Assembly: GCA_009760855.2 (NCBI GenBank) | Contig: WPIO01000015.1 | Location: 1-64,000 of the forward strand | DNA length: 64,000 nucleotides | Reading direction: 5' to 3' | Source: Cristatella mucedo | Taxonomy: Eukaryota > Bryozoa > Phylactolaemata > Cristatellidae | Shown here: positions 23,241 to 35,985 of the stretch, one piece after another | Position numbering within the stretch: position 1 is the first letter of the stretch | How the letters are laid out: each line of letters starts with the position of its first letter | Translations under genes and position numbers: made by a program | The notes under the pieces: generated by a model | The model's database searches: none | What the model saw: the letters and a program-made list of their open reading frames with translations, nothing else | What the model was told of the DNA's origin: nothing

Positions 23241-26200
23241 TCTCTCGGCATCGATCTACTAACCCCAATCAGACTTCTGACAAAAAGGGAGATTATAGGG
23301 CGAGGTTGTGAAAACCCGAATGGCCAGTCAAGTTGATTGGTAGGGAAGACCCTGATAATCCCGTCATAGGCCTACATTGAAAAGAGGAAGGGTATGTTTA
23401 ACTTCGTACGACAGCGAACGTTTGAATACACAGTCCGCCTTATCTACGTCTGAATACTGATAGCCTCCAACAGCTCCAAGCCCGACTCTTTTGCGTTCGT
23501 ATCTGTCACCGTTACCCTCAGTAGGACTCAGGGCAGTTTTCATCTCCTGAAATCGCCACTGCAGACCTGAAAGTGTCACTTGAAGCTGAGGCTTTGGGCG
23601 CTGCATGCCAGGGCGTGCTCTGTCTTGCCGTCATCGGCTTGACTCTGTCAAAAGCCGACCAGCAGCAGCTAAGCTTGCTGGTGCTTCAGAGGGCTCTCTA
23701 CAGCAAGGAAATCTTGTCGTCACAGTTCTGGATAAATAGAGGGCCGCAGTGCAACAGATCCATCGTGGGCTCCACATCAAAATGCTAAAGCCGCTTATTT
23801 CTGACAAAGCAAAACTAACTTTTTCGATGGAACTCCGAGAATTACGTCACAGGAGACGAAAATAGCCCTGCAAGGCATGTCTACTTATGGCAAGCTTTCC
23901 ACTGGGCTGTAACTACTGTATTTCGTTAGCCCACGTGTAGGAGGCGCCTTCTTATTGGAAGGTCTTGCTCCGTTGAACCTCAATCGAGGGAGAGCTTGAC
24001 GAGCATGTTAATAATACAATATGACAGAAATAGTCAAATGAGGAAGTAACAACGACTACCGTTTAAAACACTGCCTCGCTAGGATACTAGGTTAGTAGTG
24101 ACATACAGGCAATGGCTTTTGAACTTTGCAATCGCCATGCGTCAAACGTTATGCAAAGAATTCATTTTGGTGAGGGCAAACTGAGAAATGTGACTGGTAA
24201 TAAGGCTCGACTGTTGTGGCTTGGAAAACTGGCTCACAGAGCCTGGCCCAGCCCGACAGGCCAAGTAGATTTGGGTTTAGTGCAAAGGTGCAAAAAGGAG
24301 TTTGGTGCGACAAGCGTGCTCCACGATTTTACCTTCCATGGCTGCCTTGAGCAACGAGTCTTGCAAGCAAGGTCGAAATCACCTGTGCGAGAAAACCTCG
24401 TCTCAATACTTAGGAAACTGGAACGAAGGTGTCGCCAATTTGTTTCCGTACATTCTCTCGGTATCGATGTACTAACACGAATCCGACTGTTGACAACAAG
24501 GGAGAATATGGGGTCTGGTAGTAAACACCCGAACGGTCAGTCAACCTAATCGGTAGGGACGAATCTTAGAACCCCATCCAATAGGCCAACATAAAAGAGA
24601 GGCAGGGCATCTTTAACTACGTACGACATCGAACGTTAGAATACACACTCCGCCTCTGCTCGGTCTGAACACTGATAGGCTCCAACCGCTCTTAGCTCGA
24701 CTCTATTTAGTTTTGTATCTGTCACCGTTACCCACGTTAAGAATCGGGGGTTTTTTAAGCTCCCGACATCGCTACTGCAGTCCTGAAAGTATCACTCATA
24801 GGTGAGGATTTGGCTGCTGAATGCCAGAGCGTGTTTCATCTAGCAGTCATCGGCGAGACTCTGTCAAGAGCCGATCACCAACTGCAAAGCTCGCTGGTGC
24901 TTCAGAGGGCTATCAACTGCCAAGAAGTCTTCTCGTCACAGTTCTGGCTAAGCAGACGGCCGAAGTGCTACAGACCGATCGTGGGCTCAACATCAGAATG
25001 CTCAAGAAGCTTATTTCAGACAATGCAAAACTAACTTTTCCATAGAACCCTGAGAATTACTCCGCATAAGACGAAAAATAGCACTGCTAAGCTTGTCTAC
25101 CTATGACGAGCCGACGCTTTTGGCTAGGCTGTAACTACTGCATTTTATTGTAAGGGCTTGCTCCATTGAATCTCAATCGAGACACACTTTGACAAGGAGG
25201 ATTATCACAAAATATGACACAAATATTCAACTGAGGAAGTAGCAAAAGCTACCGTTAAAACACACCGCCTCGCAAGTATGTAGGGTGAGTAGTTACATAC
25301 AGGCAATGGCTTTGAACTTGGCTATAGCCATCTGCGAAACGTCATAGAAAGAATTCTATGGGCGCCAGCAAACTAAGCATGTAACTGGTTGAAACGGCTA
25401 GACTGTTGTGGCCTGGAAAACTGGCTCACACAGCCCGGCCCATTCCTTTAGGCAAAGTAGAATTGGGTTCACAGCAAAGGTACAAGAAGGAGTTTTGTAC
25501 GAAAAGGCTGCTCCACCTGCTTGAATTCCATTCCATGGCTGCATTGAGCAACTACTCTTGCAAACCGAGGTCTAAATCAGCTCAGCCAGAAAACCTTCCC
25601 AAATACTTAGAGACTGGAACGAAGACGTCACCATTATTTCGCCAATGCATTCTCTCGGCATCGATCTACCAACCCCAAACAGACTGTTGACAACAAGGGA
25701 GAATATGTGGCCAGGTAGTAAAATCCGCAACGGTCGGTCGACTTAGTTGCTAGGGATGAATCTGCTAACCCCATCCAATACGCCAACATAAAAGAGAGTA
25801 AGGTAATCTTCAACTACGTACGATAAAGCGCGTTTGAATACACACTCAGCCTCAGCTCTGTCTGAATACTGAGAGGCTCCGACCGCTCTAACCTTGACTC
25901 TATTTCGTTTGTATCTGTCACCGTTACCCTCGTTAAGACCCGGCCCAATTTAAGCTCCTGACATCGCTACTGCAGTCCTGAAAGTGTTATTCATAGGTGA
26001 GGATTTTGCTGCTCGCATGCCAGAGCGTGTTCCGTCTAGCCGTCATCAGCGTGACTCTGTCGAGAGCCGATCACCAACTGCTAAGCTCGCTGGTGCTTCA
26101 GAGGGCTATCAACTGCCAAGAAGTCTTCTCGTCACAGTTCTGGCTAAGCAGAGGGCCGAAGTGCTACAGACCGATCGTGGGCTCAACATCAGAATGCTCA

Positions 26201-27600
26201 AGAAGCTTATTTCAGACAATGCAAAACTAACTTTTCCATAGAACCCTGAGAATTACTCCGCATAAGACGAAAAATAGAACTGCTAAGCTTGTCTACCTAT
26301 GACGAGCCGACGCTTTTGGCTAGGCTGTAACTACTGCATTTTATTGTAAGGGCTTGCTCCATTGAATCTCAATCGAGGGACACTTTGACACGGAGGATTA
26401 TCACACAATATGACACAAATATTCAACTGAGGAAGTAGCAACAGCTACCGTTAAAACACACCGCCTCGCAAGTATGCTGGGTTAGTAGTTACATACAGGC
26501 AATGGCTTTGAACTTAGCTATAGCCATCTGCGAAACGTCATAGAAAGAATTCAATTGGCGCCGGCAAACTAAGCATGTGACTGGTTGAAACGGCTAGACT
26601 GTTGTGGCCTGGAAAACTGGCTCACACAGCCCGGCCCATTCCTTTAGGCCAAGTAGAATTGGGTTCAGAGCAACGGTACAAGAAGGAGTCTTGTACGATA
26701 AGCCTGCTCCACCTGCTTGAATTCCATTCCATGGCAGCATTGAGCAACTACTCTTGCAAACCGAGGTCTAAATTCGCTTTGCTAGAAAACCTTCGCTGAA
26801 TACTTAGAGACTGGAACAAAGATGTCGCCATTATTTCGCCAATGCATTCTCTCGGCATCGATCTACTAACCCCAATCAGACTGTTGACAACAAGGGAGAA
26901 TATGGGGCCTGGTAGAGAAAACACAAACGGTCATTCAACTTAATTGGTTTGGACGAATCTGATAACCGTATTGTATGGGCCAACATGAAAAAGAGGAAGG
27001 GCATTTTTTACTACATACATCAGCAAACGTTAGAAGATGCTTTTGGCTAGGCCATAACTAGTGCATTTTTGTAAGCCCACGTATGGGAGGCGCGTTAATA
27101 TTGTAAGGGCTTGCTCCATTGAACCTCAATCGAGTGACACCTTGACAAGGAGGTTTATCACACAATATGACACAAATATTCAACTAAGGAAGTAGCAAGG
27201 AATCCCGTTAAAACACAACGCTTTGCAAGAATACTGGGTTACTAGTGACATACAGGCAAAGGCTTAAAACTATGCAATCGCCATCCGTGAAACGTTATAC
27301 AAAGAATTAATTTTGCGCCGGCAAACTAAGCATGTGACTGATTGAAACGGCTCGAATGTTGTGGCCTGGAAAACGGGCTCACACAGCCTGGCCTAGTCCT
27401 ATAGGCCAAATGGAATTAGGTTCGGTGCAAAGGTGCAAAAACGAATTTGGTACGATAAGTGTGCTCCACCTGCTTGACTTCCATGGCTGTGTTTAGCAAC
27501 TATTCTTGCAAGCGCGGTCCAAATCAGCTTCGCCTGCATACCTTATCTAAGTACTTAGAGTGCGGAACGAAGATATTGCCATTTTTTCGGCCATGCATTC
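23241..27600 (+). repeat. Higher-order repeat block B (4.36 kb): P-W-Y-S
   Basis: Markers at 23241, 24453, 25651, 26849 and 27601. It lacks two X monomers compared with block A. The P segment (23364-23788) and W segment (24.1-25.0 kb) match block A (16622-17046, 17.4-18.3 kb) almost base for base, except for clustered one-base homopolymer expansions at 24060-24190. Confidence 0.88.
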
Positions 27601-30600
27601 TCTCGGCATCGATCTACTAATCCCAATCAGACTTTTGACAAAAAGGGAGATTATAGGGCGAGGTTGTGAAAACCCGAATGGCCAGTAAAGTTGATTGGTA
27701 GGGAAGACCCTGATAATCCCGTCATAGGCCTAAATTGAAAAGAGGAAGGGCATGTTTAACTTCGTACGACAGCGAACGTTTGAATACACAGTCCGCCTTA
27801 TCTACCTCTGAATACTGATAGCCTCCAACAGCTCCAAGCCCGACTCTTTTGCGTTCGTATCTGTCACCGTTACCCTCAGTAGGACTCAGGGCAGTTTTCA
27901 TCTCCTGAAATCGCCACTGCAGACCTGAAAGTGTCCCTTGAAGCTGAGGCTTTGGGCGCTGCATGCCAGGGCGTGCTCTGTCTCGCCGTCATCGGCTTGA
28001 CTCTGTCAAAAGCCGACCAGCAGCAGCTAAGCTTGCTGGTGCTTCAGAGGGCTCTCTACAGCAAGGAAATCTTGTCGTCACAGTTCTGGATAAATAGAGG
28101 GCCGCAGTGCAACAGATCCATCGTGGGCTCCACATCAAAATGCTAAAGCCGCTTATTTCTGACAAAGCAAAACTAACTTTTCGATGGAACTCCGAGAGTT
28201 ACGTCACAGGAGACGAAAATAGCCCTGCAAGGCATGTCTACTTATGGCAAGCTTTCCACTGGGCTGTAACTACTGTATTTCGTTAGCCCACGTGTAGGAG
28301 GCGCCTTCTTATTGGAAGGTCTTGCTCCGTTGAAAATCAATCGAGGGAGAGCTTGACGAGCATGTTAATAATACAATGTGACAGAAATAGTCAAATGAGG
28401 AAGTAACAACAACTACCGTTAAAACACACCGCCTTGCTAGGATACTAGGTTAGTAGTGACATACAGGCAATGGCTTTGAACTTTGCAATCGCCATCCGTC
28501 AAACGTTATGCAAAGAATTCATTTGGTGAGGGCAAACTGAGAATGTGACTGGTAATAAGGCTTGACTGTCGTGGCTTGGAAAACTGGCTCACAGAGCCTG
28601 GCCCAGCCCGACAGGCCAAGTAGATTTGGGTTTAGTGCAAAGGTGCAAAAAGGAGTTTGGTGCGACAAGCGTGCTCCACGATTTTACCTTCCATGGCTGC
28701 CTTGAGCAACGAGTCTTGCAAGCAAGGTCGAAATCACCTGTGCGAGAAAACCTCGTCTCAATACTTAGGAAACTGGAACGAAGGTGTCGCCAATTTGTTT
28801 CCGTACATTCTCTCGGTATCGATGTACTAACACGAATCCGACTGTTGACAACAAGGCAGAATATGGGGTCTGGTAGTAAACACCCGAACGGTCAGTCAAC
28901 CTAATTGGTAGGGACGAATCTTAGAACCCCATCCAATAGGCCAACATAAAAGAGAGGCAGGGCAGCTTTAACTATGTACGACATCGAACGTTAGAATACA
29001 CACTCCGCCTCTGCTCGGTCTGAACACTGATAGGCTCCAACCGCTCTAACCTCGACTCTATTTCGTTTGTATCTGTCACCGTTACCCTCGTTAAGAATCG
29101 GGGCTCTTTCAAGCTCCTGACATCGCTACTGCAGTCCTGAAAGTGTCACTCATAGGTGAGAATTTGGCTGCTGAATGCGAGAGCGTATTTCATCTAGCAG
29201 TCATCGGCGAGACTCTGTCGTGAGCCGATCACCTACTGCTTAGCTCGCTGGTGCTTCAGAGGGCTATCAACTGCCAAGAAGTCTTCTCGTCACAGTTCTG
29301 GCTAAGCAGAGGGCCGAAGTGCTACAGACCGATCGTGGGCTCAACATCAGAATGCTCCAGAAGCTTATTTCCGACAATGCAAAACTAACTTTTCCATAGA
29401 ACCCTGAGAATTACTCCGCATAAGACGAAAATAATCACTGCTAAGCTTGTCTACCTATGACGAGCCGACGCTTTTGGCTAGGCTGTAACTACTGCATTTT
29501 ATTGTAAGGGCTTGCTCCATTGAATCTCAATCGAGGGACACTTTGACAAGGAGGATTATCACAAAATATGACACAAATATTCAACTGAGGAAGTTGCAAC
29601 AGCTACCGTTAAAACACACCGCCACGCAAGTATGCTGGGTGAGTAGTTACATACAGGCAATGGCTTTGAACTTAGCTATAGCCATCTGCGAAACGTCATA
29701 GAAAGAATTCAATTGGCGCCAGCAAACTAAGCAGTTAACTGGTTGAAACGGCTAGACTGTTGTGGCCTGGAATCCTGGCTCACACAGCCCGGCCCATTCC
29801 TTTAGACCAATTACAATTGGGTTCAGAGCAAAGGTATCAAGTGCAATATTATTACAAAAAGGAGTTTTGTACGATAAGCCTGCTCCATCTGCTTGAATTC
29901 CATTGCATGGCTGCATTGAGCAACTACTCTTGCAAACCGAGGTCTAAATTGGCTCAGCCAGAAAACCTTCCCTAAATACTTAGAGACTGGTACGAAGACG
30001 TCGCCATTATTTCGCCAATGCATTCTCTCGGCATCGATATACGAACCCCAATCAGACCGTTGACAACGAGGGAGAATATGTGGCCAGGTAGTAAAAACCG
30101 CAACGGTCGGTCGACTTAATTGCTCGGGATGAATCCGCTAACCCATCCAATACGCCAATATAAAAGAGAGTGAGGTCATCTTCAACTACGTACGATAAAT
30201 CGCGTTTGAATACACACTCAGCCTCAGCTCTGTCTGAATACTGAGAAGGTCCGACCGCTCTAACCTTGACTCTATTTCGTTTGTATCTGTCACCGTTACC
30301 CTCGTTAAGACCCGGCCCAATTTAAGCTCCTGACATCGCTACTGCAGTCCTGAAAGTGTTATTCATAGGTGAGGATTTTGCTGCTCGCATGCCAGAGCGT
30401 GTTCCGTCTAGCCGTCATCAGCGTGACTCTGTCGAGAGCCGATCACCAACTGCTAAGCTCGCTGGTGCTTCAGAGGGCTATCAACTGCCAAGAAGTCTTC
30501 TCGTCACAGTTCTGGCTAAGCAGAGGGCCGAAGTGCTACAGACCGATCGTGGTCTCAACATCAGAATGCTCAAGAAGCTTATTTCAGACAATGCAAAACT

Positions 30601-33164
30601 AACTTTGCAATAGAACCCCGAGAATTACTCCACATAAGACGAAAAATAGCACTGCTAAGCCTGTCTACCTATGACGAGCCGACGGTTTTGGCTAGGCTGT
30701 AACTACTGCATTTTATTGTAAGGGCTTGCTCCATTGAATCTCAATCGAGGGACACTTTGACAAGGAGGATTATCACGCAATATGACACAAATATTCAACT
30801 GAGGAAGTAGCAACAACTACCGTTAAAACACACCGCCTCGCAAGTATGCTGGGTTAGTAGTTACATACAGGCAATGGCTTTGAACTTAGCTATAGCCATC
30901 TGCGAAACGTCATAGAAAGAATTCAATTGGCACCACAAAACTAAGCATGTGACTGGTTAAAACGGCTAGACTGTTGTGGCCTGGAAACCTGGCTCACACC
31001 GCCCGGCCCATTCCTTTAGGCCAAGTAGAATTATGTTCAAAGCAAAGGTACAAAAAGGAGTTTGGTACGATAAGCCTGCTCCACCTGCTTGAATTCCATT
31101 CCATGGCTGCATTGAGCAACTACTCTTGCAAATCGAGGTCTAAATTAGCTCAGCCAGCAAACCTTCCCTTCATACTTAGAGACTGGAACGAAGACATCGC
31201 CATTATTTCGCCAATGCATTCTCTCGGCATCGATCAACGAACCCCAATCAGACTGTTGACAACAAGGGAGAATATGTGGCCAGGTAGTAAAAACCACAAC
31301 GGTCGGTCGACTTAGTTGCTAGGGATGAATCCGCTAACCCATCCAATACGCCAATATAAAAGAGAGTAAGGTCATCTTCTACTAAGTACGATAAAGCGCG
31401 TTTGAATACACACTCAGCCTCAGCTCTGTCTGAATACTGAGAGGCTCCGACCGCTCTAACCTCGACTCTATTTCGTTTGTATCTGTCACCGTTACCCTCG
31501 TTAAGACCCGGCCCAATTTAAGCTCCTGACATTACTTCTGCAGTCCTGAAAGTGTCACTCCTAGGAGAGGCTTTGGCCGCTCGCATGCCAGAGCGTGTTC
31601 CGTCTAGCCGTCATCAGCGTGACTCTGTCGAGAGCCGATTACCAACTGCTAAGGTCGCTGGTGCTTCAGAGGGCTATCTACTGCCAAGAAGTCTTATCGT
31701 CACAGTTTAGGCGAAGCGGAGGGCCGAAGTACTACAGACCGATCGTGGGCTCAACATCAGAATGCTCAAGAAGCTTATTTTAGACAATGCAAAACTAACT
31801 TTCCAAGAGAACCCCGAGAATAACTCCGCAAAAGAGGAAAAATAGCACTGCTAAGCCTGTCTACCTATGACGAGCCGACGCTTTTGGCTAGGCTGTAACT
31901 ACTGCATTTTATTGTAAGGGCTTGCTCCATTGAATCTCAATCGAGGGACACTTTGACAAGGAGGATTATCACACAATATGACACAAATATTCAACTGAGG
32001 AAGTAGCAACAGCTACCGTTAAAACACACCGCCTCGCAAGTATGCTGGGTTAGTAGTTACATACAGGCAATGGCTTTGAACTTAGCTATAGCCATCTGCG
32101 AAACGTCATAGAAAGAATTCAATTGGCGCCGGCAAACTAAGCATGTGACTGGTTGAAACGGCTAGACTGTTGTGGCCTGGAAAACTGGCTCACACAGCCC
32201 GGCCCATTCCTTTAGGCCAAGTAGAATTGGGTTCAGAGCAACGGTACAAGAAGGAGTCTTGTACGATAAGCCTGCTCCACCTGCTTGAATTCCATTCCAT
32301 GGCAGCATTGAGTAACTACTCTTGCAAACCGAGGTCTAAATTAGCTTTGCTAGAAAACCTTCGCTGAATACTTAGAGACTGGAATGAAGATGTCGCCATT
32401 ATTTCGCCAATGCATTCTCTCGGCATCGATCTACTAACCCCAATCAGACTGTTGACAACAAGGGAGAATATGGGGCCTGGTAGAGAAAACACAAACGGTC
32501 ATTCAACTTAATTGGTTTGGACGAATCTGATAACCGTATTGTATGGGCCAACATGAAAAAGAGGAAGGGCATTTTTACTACATACATCAGCAAACGTTAG
32601 AAGATGCTTTTGGCTAGGCCATAACTAGTGCATTTTTGTAAGCCCACGTATGGGAGGCGCGTTAATATTGTAAGGGCTTGCTCCATTGAACCTCAATCGA
32701 GTGACACCTTGACAAGGAGGTTTATCACACAATATGACACAAATATTCAACTAAGGAAATAGCAAGGAATCCCGTTAAAACACAATGCTTTGTAAGAATA
32801 CTAGGTTAGTAGTGACATTCAGGCAAAGGCTTTAAACTATGCAATCGCCATCCGTGAAACGTTATACAAAGAATCCATTTCGCGCCGGCAAACTAAGCAT
32901 GTGACTGATTGAAACGGCTCTAATATTGTTGCCTGGAAAACGGGCTCACACAGCCTGGCCCAGTCCTATAGGCCAAATGGAATTAGGTTCGGTGCAAAGG
33001 TGCAAAAACGAATTTGGTACGATAAGTGTGCTCCACCTGCTTGACTTCCATGGCTGTGTTGAGAAACTATTCTTGCAAGCGCGGTCCAAATCAGCTTCGC
33101 CTGCATACCTTACCTAAGTACTTAGAGTGCGGAACGAAGATATTGCCATTTTTTCGGCCATGCA
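27601..33164 (+). repeat. Higher-order repeat block C (5.56 kb): P-W-Y-X-S
   Basis: Markers at 27601, 28811, 30023, 31221, 32415 and 33165. Slightly more diverged from A and B than these are from each other (for example ATTGAAAATCAATCGAGG at 28331 where A and B have GAACC). An 18-base LINE-end insertion sits at 29837-29854. Confidence 0.87.
29837..29854 (+). mobile_element. 18-nt insertion identical to the L2 LINE 3' terminus
   Basis: All other monomers read CAAAGGTACAAAAAGGAG (or a close variant) here. This one reads AAGGTA, then TCAAGTGCAATATTATTA, then CAAAAAGG. The inserted 18 bases (20 with the flanking TA) equal the LINE 3' end just before and into its (ATT)n, same strand. The best explanation is an extreme 5' truncation during target-primed reverse transcription. 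Confidence 0.75.
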
Positions 33165-34816
33165 TTCTCTCGGCATCGATCTACAAACCCCAATCAGACT
33201 TTTGACAAAAAGGGAGATTATAGGGCGAGGTTGTGAAAACCCGAATAGCCAGTCAAGTTGATAGGTAGGGAAGAACCTGATAATCGCGTCATAGGTCTAC
33301 ATTGATAAGGGGAAGGGTATGTTTAACTTCGTACGACAGCGAACGTTTGAATACACAGTCCGCCTTATCTACGTCTGAATACTGATAGCCTCCAACAGCT
33401 CCAAGCCCGACTCTTTTGCGTTCGTATCTGTCACCGTTACCCTCAGTAGGACTCAGGGCAGTTTTCAGCTCCTGAAATCGCCTCTGCAGACCTAAAAGTG
33501 TAACTTGAAGCTGAGGCTTTGGGCGCTGCATGCCAGGGCGTGCTCTGTCTCGCCGTCATCGGCTTGACTCTGTCGAAGCCGACCAGCAGCAGCTAAGCTT
33601 GCTGGTGCTTCAGAGGGCTCTCTACAGCAAGGAAATCTTGTCGTCACAGTTCTGGATAAATAGAGGGCCGCAGTGCAACAGATCCATCTTGGGCTCCACA
33701 TCAAAATGCTAAAGCCGCTTATTTCTGACAAAGCAAAACTAACTTTTCGATGGAACTCCGAGAATTACGTCACAGGAGACGAAAATAGCCCTGCAAGGCA
33801 TGTCTACTTATGGCAAGCTTTCCACTGGGCTGTAACTACTGTATTTCGTTAGCCCACGTGTAGGAGGCGCCTTCTTATTGGAAGGTCTTGCTCCGTTGAA
33901 CCTCAATCGAGGGAGAGCTTGACGAGCATGTTAATAATACAATATGACAGAAATAGTCAAATGAGGAAGTAACAACGACTACCGTTAAAACACACCGCCT
34001 CGCTAGGATACTAGGTTAGTAGTGACATACAGGCAATGGCTTTGAACTTTGCAATCGCCATGCGTCAAACGTTATGCAAAGAATTCATTTGGTGAGGGCA
34101 AACTGAGAATGTGACTGGTAATAAGGCTCGACTGTTGTGGCTTGGAAAACTGGCTCACAGAGCCTGGCCCAGCCCGACAGGCCAAGTAGATTTGGGTTTA
34201 GTGCAAAGGTGCAAAAAGGAGTTTGGTGCGACAAGCGTGCTCCACGATTTTACCTTCCATGGCTGCCTTGAGCAACGAGTCTTGCAAGCAAGGTCGAAAT
34301 CACCTGTGCGAGAAAACCTCGTCTCAATACTTAGGAAACTGGAACGAAGGTGTCGCCAATTTGTTTCCGTACATTCTCTCGGTATCGATGTACTAACACG
34401 AATCCGACTGTTGACAACAAGGGAGAATATGGGGTCTGGTAGTAAACACCCGAACGGTCAGTCAACCTAATCGGTAGGGACGAATCTTAGAACCCCATCC
34501 AATAGGCCAACATAAAAGAGAGGCAGGGCATCTTTAACTACGTACGACATCGAACGTTAGAATACACACTCCGCCTCTGCTCGGTCTGAACACTGATAGG
34601 CTCCAACCGCTCTTAGCTCGACTCTATTTCGTTTTGTATCTGTCACCGTTACCCTCGTTAAGAATCGGGGCTCTTTCAAGCTCCTGACATCGCTACTGCA
34701 GTCCTGAAAGTGTCACTCATAGGTGAGGACTTGGCTGCTGAATGCCAGAGCGTATTTCATCTAGCAGTCATCGGCGAGACTCTGTCAAGAGCCGATCACC
34801 AACTGCAAAGCTCGCT
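33165..34816 (+). repeat. Higher-order repeat block D, truncated: P-W then break
   Basis: P (about 33500) and W (about 34720) follow as in the other blocks. At 34816 the sequence jumps from CAACTGCAAAGCTCGCT to CCGCATGACAAGCCAGCTCC, which belongs ~600 bases further on in a monomer. This unequal junction ends the young higher-order core. Confidence 0.82.
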
Positions 34817-35633
34817 CCGCATGACAAGCCAGCTCCACCGGCTGGAATTCTAAGGCTGCGTTGAGCAACTATTCTTGCAACCGAGGTCAAAATCAGCTCA
34901 GCCTGGAAACCTACCCTAGATACTTAGAGACTGGAACGAAGATGTCGGCATTATTTCGGCCATGCATTCTCTTGGCATTGGTCTACTAACCCCAATTAGA
35001 CTTTTGACAACGCGGGAGAATATAGGGCCACGTGGTGAAAATCCGAATGGCCGGTCAAGTTGATTAGTAGGGAAGACCACGATATCCCCATCGTATAGGC
35101 CTACAGTGAAAAGAGGAAGGGTATGTTTAACTTCGTACGACAGCGAACGTTTTAATACACAGTCTGCCTCAGCTCCGTCTGAATACTGAGAGGATCCAAC
35201 CGCTCCTAGCCCGACTCCAATGCGTTGGTATATGTCATTTACCATCAGTAGGACTCAGGGCAATTTTCAGCTCCTGAAATCGCCTCTCCAGACCTGAAAG
35301 TATTACTCGAAGCTAAGGCTTTGGGCGCTGCATGCCAGGGCGTGCTCTGTCTCGCCGTTATCGGCTTGACTAGATCGAAAGCCGACCAGCAGCATCTATG
35401 CTTGCTTGTGCTTCAGAGGGTTCTCTACAGCAAGGAAATCTTGACGTCACAGTTCTGGATAAATAGAGGGCCGAAATGCAACAGACCGATCGTGGGCTTC
35501 ACATCAAAATGCTCAAGCCGCTTATTTCTGACAAAGCAAAACTAACTTTTCGATAAAACTCCAACACTACGTCACATGAGACGGAAAACAGCCATGCAGG
35601 GCATGTCTACTTACGGCAAGCCGAGGCTTTTCA

Positions 35634-35985
35634 CTAATAATAATAATAATAATAATATTGCACTTGATAAAGCGCCCTCAGAGAACTTAATCTCTTTCTA
35701 GGCGCTTTACATTTGCTGCAAAGTGATACGCAATAGAATAGTAAGTAAAATCATGCTTGAAAAACAAACAAAATGAATAACATGGTTAGGGGTTACATGC
35801 ACTGGGTCAGCATGCAAATGTGGTTAGTGGCAGCATGAACAGTGTCAGCACGCATAAGCACATCGAGGACGAATCACAAGGACCCACTAAATGCTGTCCT
35901 AAATAGGTATGTTTTTAAGTTTCTTTTAAATGTGGTCAGGTCAGGGGATGTTCTGATGCAGGTCGGGAGGGGGTTCCAGGCTGTG
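35634..35985 (-). mobile_element. Young 5'-truncated L2 LINE 3' end inside the satellite
   Basis: From the (AAT)n at 35634 to CCAGGCTGTG at 35985 it is the reverse complement of the LINE 3' end at about 3263-3617. By eye there are about two substitutions (one in the CTAACC/TATG block near 35785, one at GGGAGGGGGTTCC). It interrupts the monomer block TTTTGACTAGGCTGTAACT. The 5' end joins at GGCTGTG, which the target also has as GGCTGT, so microhomology at the 5' join is likely; no clean target duplication is seen. Confidence 0.9.

Noticed and set aside
24112-24549. 145-codon open frame in block B
   Set aside because: Exists only because of one-base homopolymer expansions; the same place in blocks A, C and D is shorter or broken.
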